64,000 bases of DNA. Source: Elusimicrobia bacterium RIFOXYA2_FULL_47_53. GTDB lineage: Bacteria > Elusimicrobiota > Endomicrobiia > Endomicrobiales > XYA2-FULL-47-53. This document shows positions 16,169-25,271 of this stretch, one piece after another. Position 1 is the first letter of the stretch; the number at the start of each line of letters is the position of its first letter. A program made the translations under genes and the position numbers. The DNA lies in the NCBI GenBank assembly GCA_001800315.1, contig MGVE01000008.1:62001-126000 (forward strand), written 5' to 3'. The notes under the pieces were generated by a model. That model had not been told where the DNA came from. It did no database searches and saw nothing but the letters and a program-made list of their open reading frames with translations.

Positions 16169-18058
16169 ATGTGCGGCATCGCGGGACTTATCCACTTTAA
16201 TAAATCTCATAACTCCGACCCTGAAACCGTCAGGAATATGACAAACGCCATACGCCACCGAGGCCCGGACGATGACGGTTTTTTCATTGAAAACAACATC
16301 GCGCTCGGAATGCGCAGGCTTTCAATAATAGATTTGCCTGGCGGCCATCAGCCTATGACAAACGAGGACGGCACCGTATGGCTGGTTTTTAACGGAGAAA
16401 TTTATAATTTCCGTGAACTGCGCTCCGAGCTTACCGCCAAGGGACATAAATTCAAAACCAATTCCGACTCGGAAGTAATTATTCATCAATACGAGGAGAG
16501 CGGGCAGGACTGCGTCAGCTATTTTAACGGCATGTTCGCTTTCTGCATTTACGATAAAAAGAAAAACAGCCTCCTGCTGGCCCGCGACAGGATGGGGGTA
16601 AAACCATTATACTATTCAGCGAACCGGCAAAGTTTTGCTTTTGCTTCCGAAATCAAATCCCTGGTCAAAAGCAAACTGACCGGCAGAGAAGTTGATACCG
16701 AGGCGCTTTACGACTACATGACATTTCGTTTTGTGCCAGCGCCAAAAACTATGCTTAAGGGCGTCAATAAGCTTCCTCCGGCCCGCACGCTCACGGTAAA
16801 TCTGAACGATGGCTCCGCGAGCATAGCAAAATACTGGGAAATACCCACCGCCGCCGAGTCCGGCTCTATTTCTTTTGCCGAGGCAACCGATGAACTCTCG
16901 GCGCTTTTTAAGGATTCCGTTGAAAAACGCCTTATCAGCGATGTGCCTCTCGGCGTGCTTTTAAGCGGCGGCCTTGATTCCACCTGCGTCACGGCGGCGA
17001 TGCATGAAATAGGCATAAGCAGAATCAAAACTTTCTCAGTGGGCTTTTCGGAAGGCGGAATATTTGACGAGTCACCTTACGCAGAAGAGGCTTCCAGGCA
17101 CCACGGCATAGAGAACAATAAAATAATAATCGGCCTGAACGAGTTTCGGGAATACCTCGGCGATTTCGCCTACGATATTGACGAGCCCATCGCCGACCTG
17201 GCCTCCATACCGCTTTACTTTGTTTCAAAGCTCGCCAGAAAAGATGTAAAAGTTGTTTTATCCGGAGAAGGCAGCGACGAGCTGTTCGCGGGATACGATT
17301 TTGACAGGATAGCCCTGGCGCTTGAAAGAATCAAGATGGTTCACGCTGTGCCGAAAATCCTGCGCGACAGCCTGCCTAAAGCCGTTTTGTCGCCTTTTGG
17401 TTTTAAGGGGCTTCTGGAAAAGCTTGACCGGTTTAACGCGCCGGTTTCGGATTACGCCCGACAGAGATTGTTCCACATCACTAATATTTTCGGTGAAAAA
17501 GACAAGCTCGTGCTGGGCTTGTCCGGAAATAATTCTTTTGAGAAAATAAAATCGCTTTACGCCGGCTCAGGCAATCTTGACCCGATTAACCAGATTCTTT
17601 ATGTTTACTCAAAGTCGTGGCTCCCGGAAGACCTTTTAATGAAAGCCGATAAAATGACCATGGCCAACTCGCTGGAGCTCCGTGTTCCTTTTTTGGATTA
17701 CAGGCTCGTTGAATTTGCCTTCAGCCTTCCGTCAGCCTATAAGGTCAGGGACGGCGCCGGGGGTTTTTCAACAAAACACATTCTAAGAAACGCCTTCAAA
17801 GGAAAAATACCCGGCTCAATATTAAACCGCAAAAAACAGGGTTTCCCGGTGCCGGCCTATTCCTGGATCAAAGGCCCTTTAAAGGCTTACGCCAAGGAGA
17901 TCCTGCTGGACCGGGGCAGGTCGGGTTTTTTTGACGCTAAAGAAACCGCGAATCTATTTGCCGCCCTTGATTCTCCGGACGCCGGAGCTCCGGAAAAGCT
18001 CTGGTCCATGATAGTCTTTGAACTCTGGCATAAAAAATACATTAACTCCTATGAATAA
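16169..18058 (+). CDS. Asparagine synthase-type glutamine amidotransferase (paralogue 3 of 4)
   Basis: The enzyme has 629 residues, with Cys2 (MCGIAGL), RHRGPDDDG, RRLSIIDLPGGHQPM and NGEIYNF in the glutaminase half. SGGLDST near residue 266 is the PP-loop and SGEGSDELFAGYDFD the second synthetase motif. It should make an amide from a carboxylate, ATP and glutamine. The acceptor-pocket motif differs from the sister copies (SGEGSDELFAGY against GGDGGDELFGGY in copy 1), consistent with a separate acceptor. The gene is packed between the nitroreductase (2-bp gap) and a glycosyltransferase whose ATG lies inside its last three codons. Confidence 0.9.
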   Translation: MCGIAGLIHFNKSHNSDPETVRNMTNAIRHRGPDDDGFFIENNIALGMRRLSIIDLPGGHQPMTNEDGTVWLVFNGEIYNFRELRSELTAKGHKFKTNSDSEVIIHQYEESGQDCVSYFNGMFAFCIYDKKKNSLLLARDRMGVKPLYYSANRQSFAFASEIKSLVKSKLTGREVDTEALYDYMTFRFVPAPKTMLKGVNKLPPARTLTVNLNDGSASIAKYWEIPTAAESGSISFAEATDELSALFKDSVEKRLISDVPLGVLLSGGLDSTCVTAAMHEIGISRIKTFSVGFSEGGIFDESPYAEEASRHHGIENNKIIIGLNEFREYLGDFAYDIDEPIADLASIPLYFVSKLARKDVKVVLSGEGSDELFAGYDFDRIALALERIKMVHAVPKILRDSLPKAVLSPFGFKGLLEKLDRFNAPVSDYARQRLFHITNIFGEKDKLVLGLSGNNSFEKIKSLYAGSGNLDPINQILYVYSKSWLPEDLLMKADKMTMANSLELRVPFLDYRLVEFAFSLPSAYKVRDGAGGFSTKHILRNAFKGKIPGSILNRKKQGFPVPAYSWIKGPLKAYAKEILLDRGRSGFFDAKETANLFAALDSPDAGAPEKLWSMIVFELWHKKYINSYE

Positions 18059-19316
18059 ATTTTTGCTTTTATCCTACACTTTTCCGCCGCTTCTCGCTCC
18101 CGGCTCGTTTCACTGCGCCAGGATAGCGGCTAACATCCCCAACCACGGCTGGGAACCGGTTGTAGTTACGGTAAAAGGGGAAAAGAGCCTTTTTCCTGTG
18201 GACGAAAAATTGAACGAACTTTTTCCGGCCGGCACCAGTATAAACAGAACAGGGAGCTTTGAAAATATTTTGTGCGTAAAAGCAGCGGGCAGACTGGCTC
18301 CTTTTCTGCTTGCCATGCCGGATCAGCAGATAGGCTGGCTCCCTTACGCGCTCTCCCGGGCAAAACGGCTGATAAATAACGGCGGCATTGACCTTATCTA
18401 TACCAGGGCGAACCCATTTACATGCCATCTGGCGGGGCTTTCATTAAAGAAACGCTTTAATCTTCCCTGGGTCGCGCATTTTAGCGATCCGTGGACCGAT
18501 AGCCAGTATTTCAAAAAATATAACTCTTTCCAGCTCGCGAAGAATCTTAAATGGGAAAGAGAAACCATGGAACTTGCGGACCGAGTTGTTTTCACAAACG
18601 AGTACGCTATGGATCTGGTAATGCGTAAATACGGCGCCCTGAAAAGCAAATGTGAGGTAATTCCTCAGGGGTTTGACGCTTCCGTACTGGAAAAGATACG
18701 GAAATCTTCAAAACTTTCCGAGCTTAAAGCGCTAAAGAAACCGCTTAGAATTGTCTACACCGGTAACTTTTACGGCGAACGCAGCCCGCGCTATCTTATT
18801 GACCTGCTTGCCGAAATAAATTCCGCCAATGCCGGACTTTTGAAAGATTTTGAGATTTTACTCGTCGGCAGCATGGGAAGAGAAATCAAAGAACTTATTG
18901 ACCTTCGCCGCCTGAGCGGCTGTGTAAAGGCCATAAACACCGTTCCTTATTTTGAAAGCCTTGCCTACATGGAATCGGCTGATATTTTGCTTTTGATAGA
19001 CGCCCCCAATAGCGTTTTCAGCCCTTTTCTGCCTTCAAAACTAATTGAGTACGCGGCAACCGGCAAACCAATTTTGGGGCTGACTCCGGTCAAAGGAGCT
19101 GCGGCCGAGTTTTTAAGGTCAACCGGCAATCCCGTCATAAGCCCCGATGACAAAGAGGGTATTAAAAAGCTCTTCTCGTATATTCTCTCGGGAAATTTTA
19201 CTTATGCTCAAAATTATGAGAAAATAAACGGCGTTTACAACGCTTCGGCCACAACCGGCAGGCTTGCGGCTATATTTGACAAATTGATAAAACGGGGAGA
19301 AAATGAGAAAAGTTAA
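18051..19316 (+). CDS. Glycosyltransferase (GT4-type, GT-B fold)
   Basis: The start is ATG 18051 (MNKFLLLSYTFPPLLAPGSF), inside the end of the preceding gene with an 8-bp overlap. A more upstream ATG at 18018 would add eleven residues that are not family-like. The N-terminal half has the tight YTFPPLLAPGSFHCARI loop seen in amino-sugar transferases of polysaccharide loci. In the C-terminal half, LRIVYTGNFYGERSPRYLID and LPSKLIEYAATGKPILGLTP form the donor site. The product has 421 residues. The next gene, wecB, overlaps its last codons by 14 bp, so a HexNAc or HexNAcA donor is a reasonable guess. Confidence 0.85.
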   Translation: MNKFLLLSYTFPPLLAPGSFHCARIAANIPNHGWEPVVVTVKGEKSLFPVDEKLNELFPAGTSINRTGSFENILCVKAAGRLAPFLLAMPDQQIGWLPYALSRAKRLINNGGIDLIYTRANPFTCHLAGLSLKKRFNLPWVAHFSDPWTDSQYFKKYNSFQLAKNLKWERETMELADRVVFTNEYAMDLVMRKYGALKSKCEVIPQGFDASVLEKIRKSSKLSELKALKKPLRIVYTGNFYGERSPRYLIDLLAEINSANAGLLKDFEILLVGSMGREIKELIDLRRLSGCVKAINTVPYFESLAYMESADILLLIDAPNSVFSPFLPSKLIEYAATGKPILGLTPVKGAAAEFLRSTGNPVISPDDKEGIKKLFSYILSGNFTYAQNYEKINGVYNASATTGRLAAIFDKLIKRGENEKS

Positions 19317-20412
19317 GATAGCTGTCGTAGCCGGCGCCAGGCCCAATTTTATGAAGGTCGCGCCTTTAATATCGGAGCTTAATAAAATTGGAGCTTTTGA
19401 CACCGTTCTTGTGCACACCGGCCAGCATTATGACCGGGAAATGTCCGCGATTTTCTTTAAAGAGCTCGGGCTCCCGGCTCCGGATAAGTACCTTGGCGTG
19501 GGAAGCGCGAGCCATGCCGTTCAAACCGCCCGTGTAATGGAGGCTCTTGAAAAATATTTCCTGAAACTCAGGCCGGATCTGGCGGTTGTTGTCGGTGATG
19601 TCAACTCCACGCTCGCGGCCAGCGTCGTATGCTCTAAGATGCTCATTCCCGTGGCCCATGTTGAGGCAGGGCTCCGCTCTTTTGACAGGACTATGCCCGA
19701 AGAGATAAACCGGATCGTAACCGACTCGCTTTCCTCATACCTGTTCACCACAAGCCCTGAAGCCAGGATAAACCTTCTTAAAGAGGGCGCTAAGCCCGCG
19801 GCTATTTATTTCACCGGCAATGTCATGATAGATACTTTAAAAAAACTTAAAAAAGCCGCGGAACGCAGAAACACTCTCGCCGAAATGGAGCTTAACAAAA
19901 ACGGATACGCTCTGCTTACGCTTCACAGGCCTTCAAATGTAGACGACAGGGAATCTTTCGTAAAAATTATTAAGGCATTGAAATACATCTCTACAAAACT
20001 TACGGTGGTATTTCCGGCACACCCGAGAACGGTTAAACAGCTTTCAAAATTCGGGCTTGCGGGCTTGCTTAAAGGCGCCGATATCAGGCTGATAAAGCCA
20101 GCCGGCTACCTGGACTTTCTAAACCTTATGGCCAACTCAAAGTTCGTGCTCACAGATTCGGGCGGCATTCAGGAGGAGACAACGGTGCTGGGAATACCGT
20201 GCCTGACGCTGAGAAACAATACCGAAAGGCCGATCACCGTTTCTCAGGGAACCAATCTGCTTGTCGGAGGAGAAAGCTCGGCGATCAGCGCGGCAGCCGA
20301 CAAGATACTAAATAATTCTTTTAAAAAAGCGAAAATCCCCAGATTTTGGGACGGCAAGGCAGCCGTCAGGATCGCCTCTATTTTAAAGCGGGAGTTTTCA
20401 AACAGAAAATGA
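19303..20412 (+). CDS. wecB: UDP-N-acetylglucosamine 2-epimerase (non-hydrolysing)
   Basis: WecB interconverts UDP-GlcNAc and UDP-ManNAc in the cytoplasm. The 369-residue length is normal. Signatures are the N-terminal GARPNFMKVAPLI, HTGQHYD, VVGDVNSTLAAS, then HVEAGLRSFDRTMPEEINR carrying the catalytic acids. LLTLHRPSNVDD has the active-site His, and LTDSGGIQEE binds UDP. The start has a good ribosome site (GGGGAGA) and lies 14 bp inside the preceding glycosyltransferase. Its product is the normal substrate of a WecC-type dehydrogenase, but the only such gene in the window is 24 kb away at 43281 and looks closer to the WbpA type. Confidence 0.93.
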   Translation: MRKVKIAVVAGARPNFMKVAPLISELNKIGAFDTVLVHTGQHYDREMSAIFFKELGLPAPDKYLGVGSASHAVQTARVMEALEKYFLKLRPDLAVVVGDVNSTLAASVVCSKMLIPVAHVEAGLRSFDRTMPEEINRIVTDSLSSYLFTTSPEARINLLKEGAKPAAIYFTGNVMIDTLKKLKKAAERRNTLAEMELNKNGYALLTLHRPSNVDDRESFVKIIKALKYISTKLTVVFPAHPRTVKQLSKFGLAGLLKGADIRLIKPAGYLDFLNLMANSKFVLTDSGGIQEETTVLGIPCLTLRNNTERPITVSQGTNLLVGGESSAISAAADKILNNSFKKAKIPRFWDGKAAVRIASILKREFSNRK

Positions 20413-21659
20413 ACAGGCATTTGATTTACGCTTTTGTCATAGGGCTTTTATTGAGGGCGGCTTTCACGCTTTTCTATCCCTATGAAACATTTTATCCGGA
20501 CTCTTATGACTACCACAAAATTGCCGTAAATCTGGTTTCAGGACAGGGCTATTCCATTGAACCGGGCGAACCCACCGCCAGAAGGGCTCCCGTTTACCCG
20601 CTTTTTCTTGCCGCGGTATACTCTCTTTTCGGCGTAAGCGCAATTGCAGTGGGTATTATTCAGTCCGTTCTCGGCGCCTTCGCCTCAATTCTCATTTACA
20701 AACTCTCAAAAGAATATTTTTCCGAGCGCGTTTCATTAACCGCTCTTTACGCGTCAGCGCTTTATCCAGTACTTATCTCCTACTGCGGCCCCGTGCTGAC
20801 CGAGACACTATTCTCTTTTATGCTTGTGCTTTCCGCTCTCTTTATAGCAAGAGCCGTTAAAAACCGCTCTGTATTCTATTACCTTACAGCCGGGCTGGTT
20901 TTCGGCCTTGTAAACCTGACAAGGCCCGATACTATCCTTCTGCCTTTCCTGCTTCTGGCGGCTATGCTTGTTAATTACGAAAAAAAGAGAACTGTTCTGC
21001 CGCACTTTCTGCTGTTTGTTTTTGCCGCGGCTGTGCCCTTTATTCCGTGGACGGCAAGAAACTATTCAAAGTTCCATTATGTATTTCCGGGCCAGTCCGG
21101 AGCGCTTGGCGCCCTTGTAAGGTCCGATGCCTGGTACGCGATGAATGATACCACCGAAGAGAACAAGATTGAATTTGACAAATGGAACCGCTATCTTGAA
21201 TCGGTACAGAAAGAGCTGGGTCCGGCGGAAGCGGAAAAAAAGCTCTTAAACGAAGGGATAGAAATAATTCTGCGCCATCCGGTTAAATTTTCGGCCCTTG
21301 TCGCAAAAAGATTTCCGCGGTTCTGGATAACAAGCCACAGCTCAATGTTTTCCATAAGCGAACCGAACAGCGCGTACCTTTCGCGCGGACAATATCTTAT
21401 CCTGGGCGTAAAAACCGCTCTGCTCGGGCTTCATGTTTTGCTTCTGGCCTCGGCCCTGATGGGAATTTGGCTCGCGAAAACCAGGCTCAGAGAGGCCTCT
21501 TTCCTTTTAGTGCTTGTATTCTATTCCTCGCTTTATGTGTTCGTTGACATACCAAACAGGCACCATGTGCCATATATGCCGTTTATTATTATTTTTTCTT
21601 CTGTCGCGGTAAGTTATTTAATGGATAAATTTTATGTGCGGAATAACAGGCTGGTTTAA
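20409..21659 (+). CDS. GT39/ArnT-like membrane glycosyltransferase (GT-C)
   Basis: The start is ATG 20409, overlapping the wecB stop by 4 bp; an upstream in-frame start inside wecB adds a non-hydrophobic tail and is rejected. The 416-residue protein has about 10 to 11 helices. The first outer loop has the GT39 pattern: PDSYDYHKIAVNLVSGQGY, with the catalytic-type Asp, then RRAPVYPLFLAAVYSLFG. This family transfers a sugar from a polyprenyl phosphate to an acceptor on the outer face of the membrane. It closely resembles the protein at 33642. Its last 26 bp overlap the start of the fourth amidotransferase. Confidence 0.85.
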   Translation: MNRHLIYAFVIGLLLRAAFTLFYPYETFYPDSYDYHKIAVNLVSGQGYSIEPGEPTARRAPVYPLFLAAVYSLFGVSAIAVGIIQSVLGAFASILIYKLSKEYFSERVSLTALYASALYPVLISYCGPVLTETLFSFMLVLSALFIARAVKNRSVFYYLTAGLVFGLVNLTRPDTILLPFLLLAAMLVNYEKKRTVLPHFLLFVFAAAVPFIPWTARNYSKFHYVFPGQSGALGALVRSDAWYAMNDTTEENKIEFDKWNRYLESVQKELGPAEAEKKLLNEGIEIILRHPVKFSALVAKRFPRFWITSHSSMFSISEPNSAYLSRGQYLILGVKTALLGLHVLLLASALMGIWLAKTRLREASFLLVLVFYSSLYVFVDIPNRHHVPYMPFIIIFSSVAVSYLMDKFYVRNNRLV

Positions 21660-23526
21660 TTACTCCAAATCCAATATCCCGGGAAGCGAAGCGCTTTTAA
21701 GAAAAATGTGCTCCGTAATAACCCATCGAGGCCCAGACGACGAAGGGCTGCGCCTTTCTTCCGGCGCGGCTTTAGGCATAAGGCGGCTGGCGGTAATAGA
21801 CCTTAAAACCGGCTCCCAGCCTATCCACAACGAGGACAGTTCTCTTTGGGTAGTCTGCAACGGAGAGATCTATAATTTTCAGGAACTCACCGAAACCTTA
21901 AAAAAGCGGGGGCACCGGTTTTACACGAAAAGCGATGTTGAGGTAATTGTCCACCTTTACGAGGAATACGGCACGGCGCTTCTGCCGCATCTGAGAGGAA
22001 TGTTCGCCTTCGCTCTTTTTGACGAAAAGAAAAACCTGTTCTTCGCCGCCCGGGACCGGCTCGGCAAAAAACCTTTTACCTACGCCCTCTGCGGCGGTTC
22101 GCTGGTCTTCGGCTCGGAAATAAAATCCATTCTTGAGTTCCCGGGAATTAAGAGGGAAGTTAATTATAACGCGATACACCATTACCTGACATACCAGTAT
22201 GTCCCTTCGCCGCTTAGCGCCTTTGAGGGCATACACAAACTTCCGCCGGCGAGCAGCCTGATTTGCGGCTCGTCCGGGAAAGTAACGATTGAACGCTACT
22301 GGCAGCCGGATTTCAGAAATAAACTTAACTATACTGCCGCTGAGTGGGAAGAGGCCCTGCTTAATAAACTGGAAGAATCCACCAGAATCAGGATGGTCAG
22401 CGATGTTCCGCTCGGCGCCTTCCTGTCTGGAGGAGTTGATTCTTCGGCGGTGGTGGCGATGATGGCCAGAAATTCGTCCCAGCCCGTTAAAACCTTTTCT
22501 ATTGGTTTCGCAGAACAGGACTTTTCGGAACTGAAATTTGCCGCTGTTGTGGCAAAGAAGTTCGGAACCGACCACAGGGAGTTCATTGTTAAACCTGAAA
22601 CAGCGGAAATTCTTCCGAAACTTGCCTGGCACTACGGCGAACCGTTCGCGGACTCTTCCGCTCTGCCGTCGTATTTTGTGGCGAGGGAAACAAGAAAGCA
22701 TGTCACTGTCGCGTTAAACGGCGACGGTGGAGACGAAAGCTTCGCCGGATACCTGAGGTACAAAGCCTTCAGGTTTTCCGAAATGACGGCTCCCGTAAAC
22801 AAATTTATCTACGCCATAGGCTCGCCTTTGTCGCGGCATCTGCTTAAGTACTCGTCGGGCCCGGTAAGGAAATATTTAAACTACGCTCTTAGGGTCAGTT
22901 CCGCCCTTTCCCAGCCGCCGGCAAGACGAAATATCCGCTGGCATTCAATTTTTGACAATGAGGCCAAAAACGCCATTTATTCGGAAGCCATGATCAACCG
23001 CTTTGACGGCAACGACGCTTTTAAATACCTTGAAGACATTTTTAACGGCGCGCCGGCTCAAAACAATACCGACCGCCTGCTTTACACCGACCTTTCGGCG
23101 TACCTGCCCGAGTGCCTGCTCGTAAAAATGGATATCGCATCCATGGCCAACTCGCTTGAGGCCAGGAGCCCTTTTCTGGACCACGAGCTTGTTGAACTGG
23201 CCGCGCGGATGCCGCCTGAGCTTAAGCTTAAAGGACTCAACGGAAAATATATACTTAAAAAATCCTTAAAGGGCATTTTGCCCGCCGAGATACTCAGCAG
23301 AAAAAAAATGGGTTTTGGAATACCCGTTAACTCCTGGTTTAGAAACGAGCTGCGCGCCTATTTGAAAGACACCGTACTCTCGGAAAAAGCCCTCGCGAGG
23401 GGATACTTTAAGAAAGACGCGCTTGAGAAACTTATTGCCGAGCATGACTCCGGCAGGGCGGAACACGGCTACAGGCTCTGGGACCTGCTAATGCTGGAAT
23501 TATGGCACAGGGAGTTCATAGACTGA
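21634..23526 (+). CDS. Asparagine synthase-type glutamine amidotransferase (paralogue 4 of 4)
   Basis: The enzyme has 630 residues. Cys2 (MCGITGW), THRGPDDEG and NGEIYNF mark the glutaminase domain. SGGVDSS near residue 265 is the PP-loop. The second synthetase motif reads NGDGGDESFAGY, where most relatives have DELFGGY, so the acceptor pocket may differ. The start is fixed by the need for Cys at position 2 and lies 26 bp inside the preceding GT-C gene. Translation of the two is therefore linked. A membrane glycosyltransferase gene follows after 7 bp. The amide acceptor is not known. Confidence 0.9.
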   Translation: MCGITGWFNYSKSNIPGSEALLRKMCSVITHRGPDDEGLRLSSGAALGIRRLAVIDLKTGSQPIHNEDSSLWVVCNGEIYNFQELTETLKKRGHRFYTKSDVEVIVHLYEEYGTALLPHLRGMFAFALFDEKKNLFFAARDRLGKKPFTYALCGGSLVFGSEIKSILEFPGIKREVNYNAIHHYLTYQYVPSPLSAFEGIHKLPPASSLICGSSGKVTIERYWQPDFRNKLNYTAAEWEEALLNKLEESTRIRMVSDVPLGAFLSGGVDSSAVVAMMARNSSQPVKTFSIGFAEQDFSELKFAAVVAKKFGTDHREFIVKPETAEILPKLAWHYGEPFADSSALPSYFVARETRKHVTVALNGDGGDESFAGYLRYKAFRFSEMTAPVNKFIYAIGSPLSRHLLKYSSGPVRKYLNYALRVSSALSQPPARRNIRWHSIFDNEAKNAIYSEAMINRFDGNDAFKYLEDIFNGAPAQNNTDRLLYTDLSAYLPECLLVKMDIASMANSLEARSPFLDHELVELAARMPPELKLKGLNGKYILKKSLKGILPAEILSRKKMGFGIPVNSWFRNELRAYLKDTVLSEKALARGYFKKDALEKLIAEHDSGRAEHGYRLWDLLMLELWHREFID

Positions 23527-23533
23527 CAATACA

Positions 23534-25267
23534 ATGAATTCAAATATTAGCAGAACAAATACCATGCTTCTAATATCTCTTTTCACGGCCCTTTCTTTAT
23601 TCCTGAGCTTCTGGGGAGTAAACGCCGGGCTTCCGTCAAACGAAACGGCCGCTTTGATTTTTCCCGACCGCTCAGTGCTCAGGGACCTGGGCGGCGTTTT
23701 GAAGTCAACCCGGGAAGAGGTTTACTCGGACTACAGGAAACAAACCGGCATTGAACTGCTTAAGACCTATGAGCCCGACGACGACACCGTTACGGCAGTG
23801 GTATCCGGCAGGCCGGCCTCAATTCAAAAGAAAAAGCTCCACTCCATGCGCTCGGGGCTTTTGCAGAGCAGGTTTCCGGACGAACAGAAAAGCATAATGG
23901 CCCTTTCAAACATAAAACCTGCGGTTTTTGATTTTAATCCGAATATTTTCCAGTATGGGGGGCTGTACTTTTACAGCGTCGGAGCCGCTCTGAAGGCCTC
24001 GGAACTTGCCGGCATAGCGAAGATTACTTCCGATGTTGAATACTATTTTAACAACCAGGACAAAGCCGCAATGCTCTACATAGTGCCCAAATGCTTGGGA
24101 GGCATTCTCGCGGCCGCGGCTGTGCCGCTTATATATATACTCGGAGGGCTAATCTCCGGCAAAAGGGCCGGCATTTTCGCGGCCTTTATGCTGGCCGCGC
24201 TCCCGTCGGTCGCCGCGGAATCTCATTCCTTTAAACCCTATTCCTTCTTTCTTCCCTTTATGACGGCCTCGCTCATCTTTTCCTTTAAGGCCTGCAGCAG
24301 GCCGGGCAGGCTTAACTTTTTCCTTTCGGGAGTTTTCGCCGGCTTGAGCGCGGGAGCTCTTATAATAAGCGGCACGGCGCTAATCTCTTCAATCGCGGCC
24401 TATTTTTTCAGCTTAAAGAAAAATGATAAAAATCCGGCGGGCATTCTTTTCATTTTTGCCGGTTTTGCCGCGGCTTTTATCGCGGTCAACCCTTACTGGC
24501 TGCTCTCCTTTAGCGAAGTAAAAAACGAATTCTCTCACCTGACGCGCCAGGCCCCGTTTATATTTTCTCCGGCGAGAATGTTTCATCATTTCTTTTTTGA
24601 GCTTCACAAAATTACCGGCTGGGGAGTTTACATGCTGTTTGCGGGAGGCCTCCTGCTGGCACTTAAAAAAAGGTCAGCCCAGGACTGGATACTGCTTTCG
24701 GGCCTGCTTCCATTTTACATATATACCGCAAACACGCATTGGGCCTCGCCTCATTACGCTATGCCGCTGATACCGTTTGCGGTCCTGCTTGCCGCCAGGT
24801 TCGCGCTCTGGCTGGGAGATACCGTAAAGTGGAAACCGATTTATCTGTCCCTGCTCGTATTTGTCGGGTTTTACACAATTGGAAACTCCGTTTACTACGA
24901 CCTGCTGTTGACTAAAGACAAACACCTCCTTGAAGCCGGAAGCTGGATAAACAAAAATATTCCGCGCAATGCGGAACTCGGCGCTTCCATATACCCTTTA
25001 TTCGGCTATCAGGGCTATCCGCCTTTCAATGTTTTGAGCTATAATATAAACCAAAGCCGCGACCCGGAATACTTTATTTCTCTTGGAAAGGACGATCCTT
25101 TTATCAGCGGCGGACGGTCTGCCGTGGAAAATTATTCTCCGCTTGTGAAGTTTTCCAGAAAGAAAACTTTTCTGGACAAACTTTATTCAAACCATTTATT
25201 TTATTACTGGGACCTGGATGTGACGGTCTATTCAAAGAACAAATCAGCCGGTTCAAAAAAAGGATAA
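23534..25267 (+). CDS. Membrane glycosyltransferase, GT39/PMT-like (GT-C)
   Basis: This 577-residue protein has one N-terminal helix (residues 12-30), a long outer loop of about 150 residues, then about 9 to 10 further helices and a soluble C-terminal end. The loop before the second helix has FNPNIFQYGGLYFYSVGA, the usual position of GT39 sequences that contact the lipid-linked donor. The long first loop contains charged stretches (GGVLKSTREEVYSDYRKQ) and might bind the acceptor. The DPM-type GT2 gene that follows 4 bp later could supply its polyprenyl-phosphate sugar. Confidence 0.72.
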   Translation: MNSNISRTNTMLLISLFTALSLFLSFWGVNAGLPSNETAALIFPDRSVLRDLGGVLKSTREEVYSDYRKQTGIELLKTYEPDDDTVTAVVSGRPASIQKKKLHSMRSGLLQSRFPDEQKSIMALSNIKPAVFDFNPNIFQYGGLYFYSVGAALKASELAGIAKITSDVEYYFNNQDKAAMLYIVPKCLGGILAAAAVPLIYILGGLISGKRAGIFAAFMLAALPSVAAESHSFKPYSFFLPFMTASLIFSFKACSRPGRLNFFLSGVFAGLSAGALIISGTALISSIAAYFFSLKKNDKNPAGILFIFAGFAAAFIAVNPYWLLSFSEVKNEFSHLTRQAPFIFSPARMFHHFFFELHKITGWGVYMLFAGGLLLALKKRSAQDWILLSGLLPFYIYTANTHWASPHYAMPLIPFAVLLAARFALWLGDTVKWKPIYLSLLVFVGFYTIGNSVYYDLLLTKDKHLLEAGSWINKNIPRNAELGASIYPLFGYQGYPPFNVLSYNINQSRDPEYFISLGKDDPFISGGRSAVENYSPLVKFSRKKTFLDKLYSNHLFYYWDLDVTVYSKNKSAGSKKG

Positions 25268-25271
25268 CTTT

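Noticed and set aside
20346-20408. Upstream extension of the GT-C gene into wecB
   Set aside because: The added 21 residues are polar and non-family-like; ATG 20409 gives a normal first helix and a 4-bp overlap with the wecB stop.
21898-22701. Minus-strand 267-codon frame inside the fourth amidotransferase gene
   Set aside because: The plus-strand frame encodes a clear AsnB-type protein with all motifs; the antisense product is rich in His and Arg with no domain, a codon-bias shadow.
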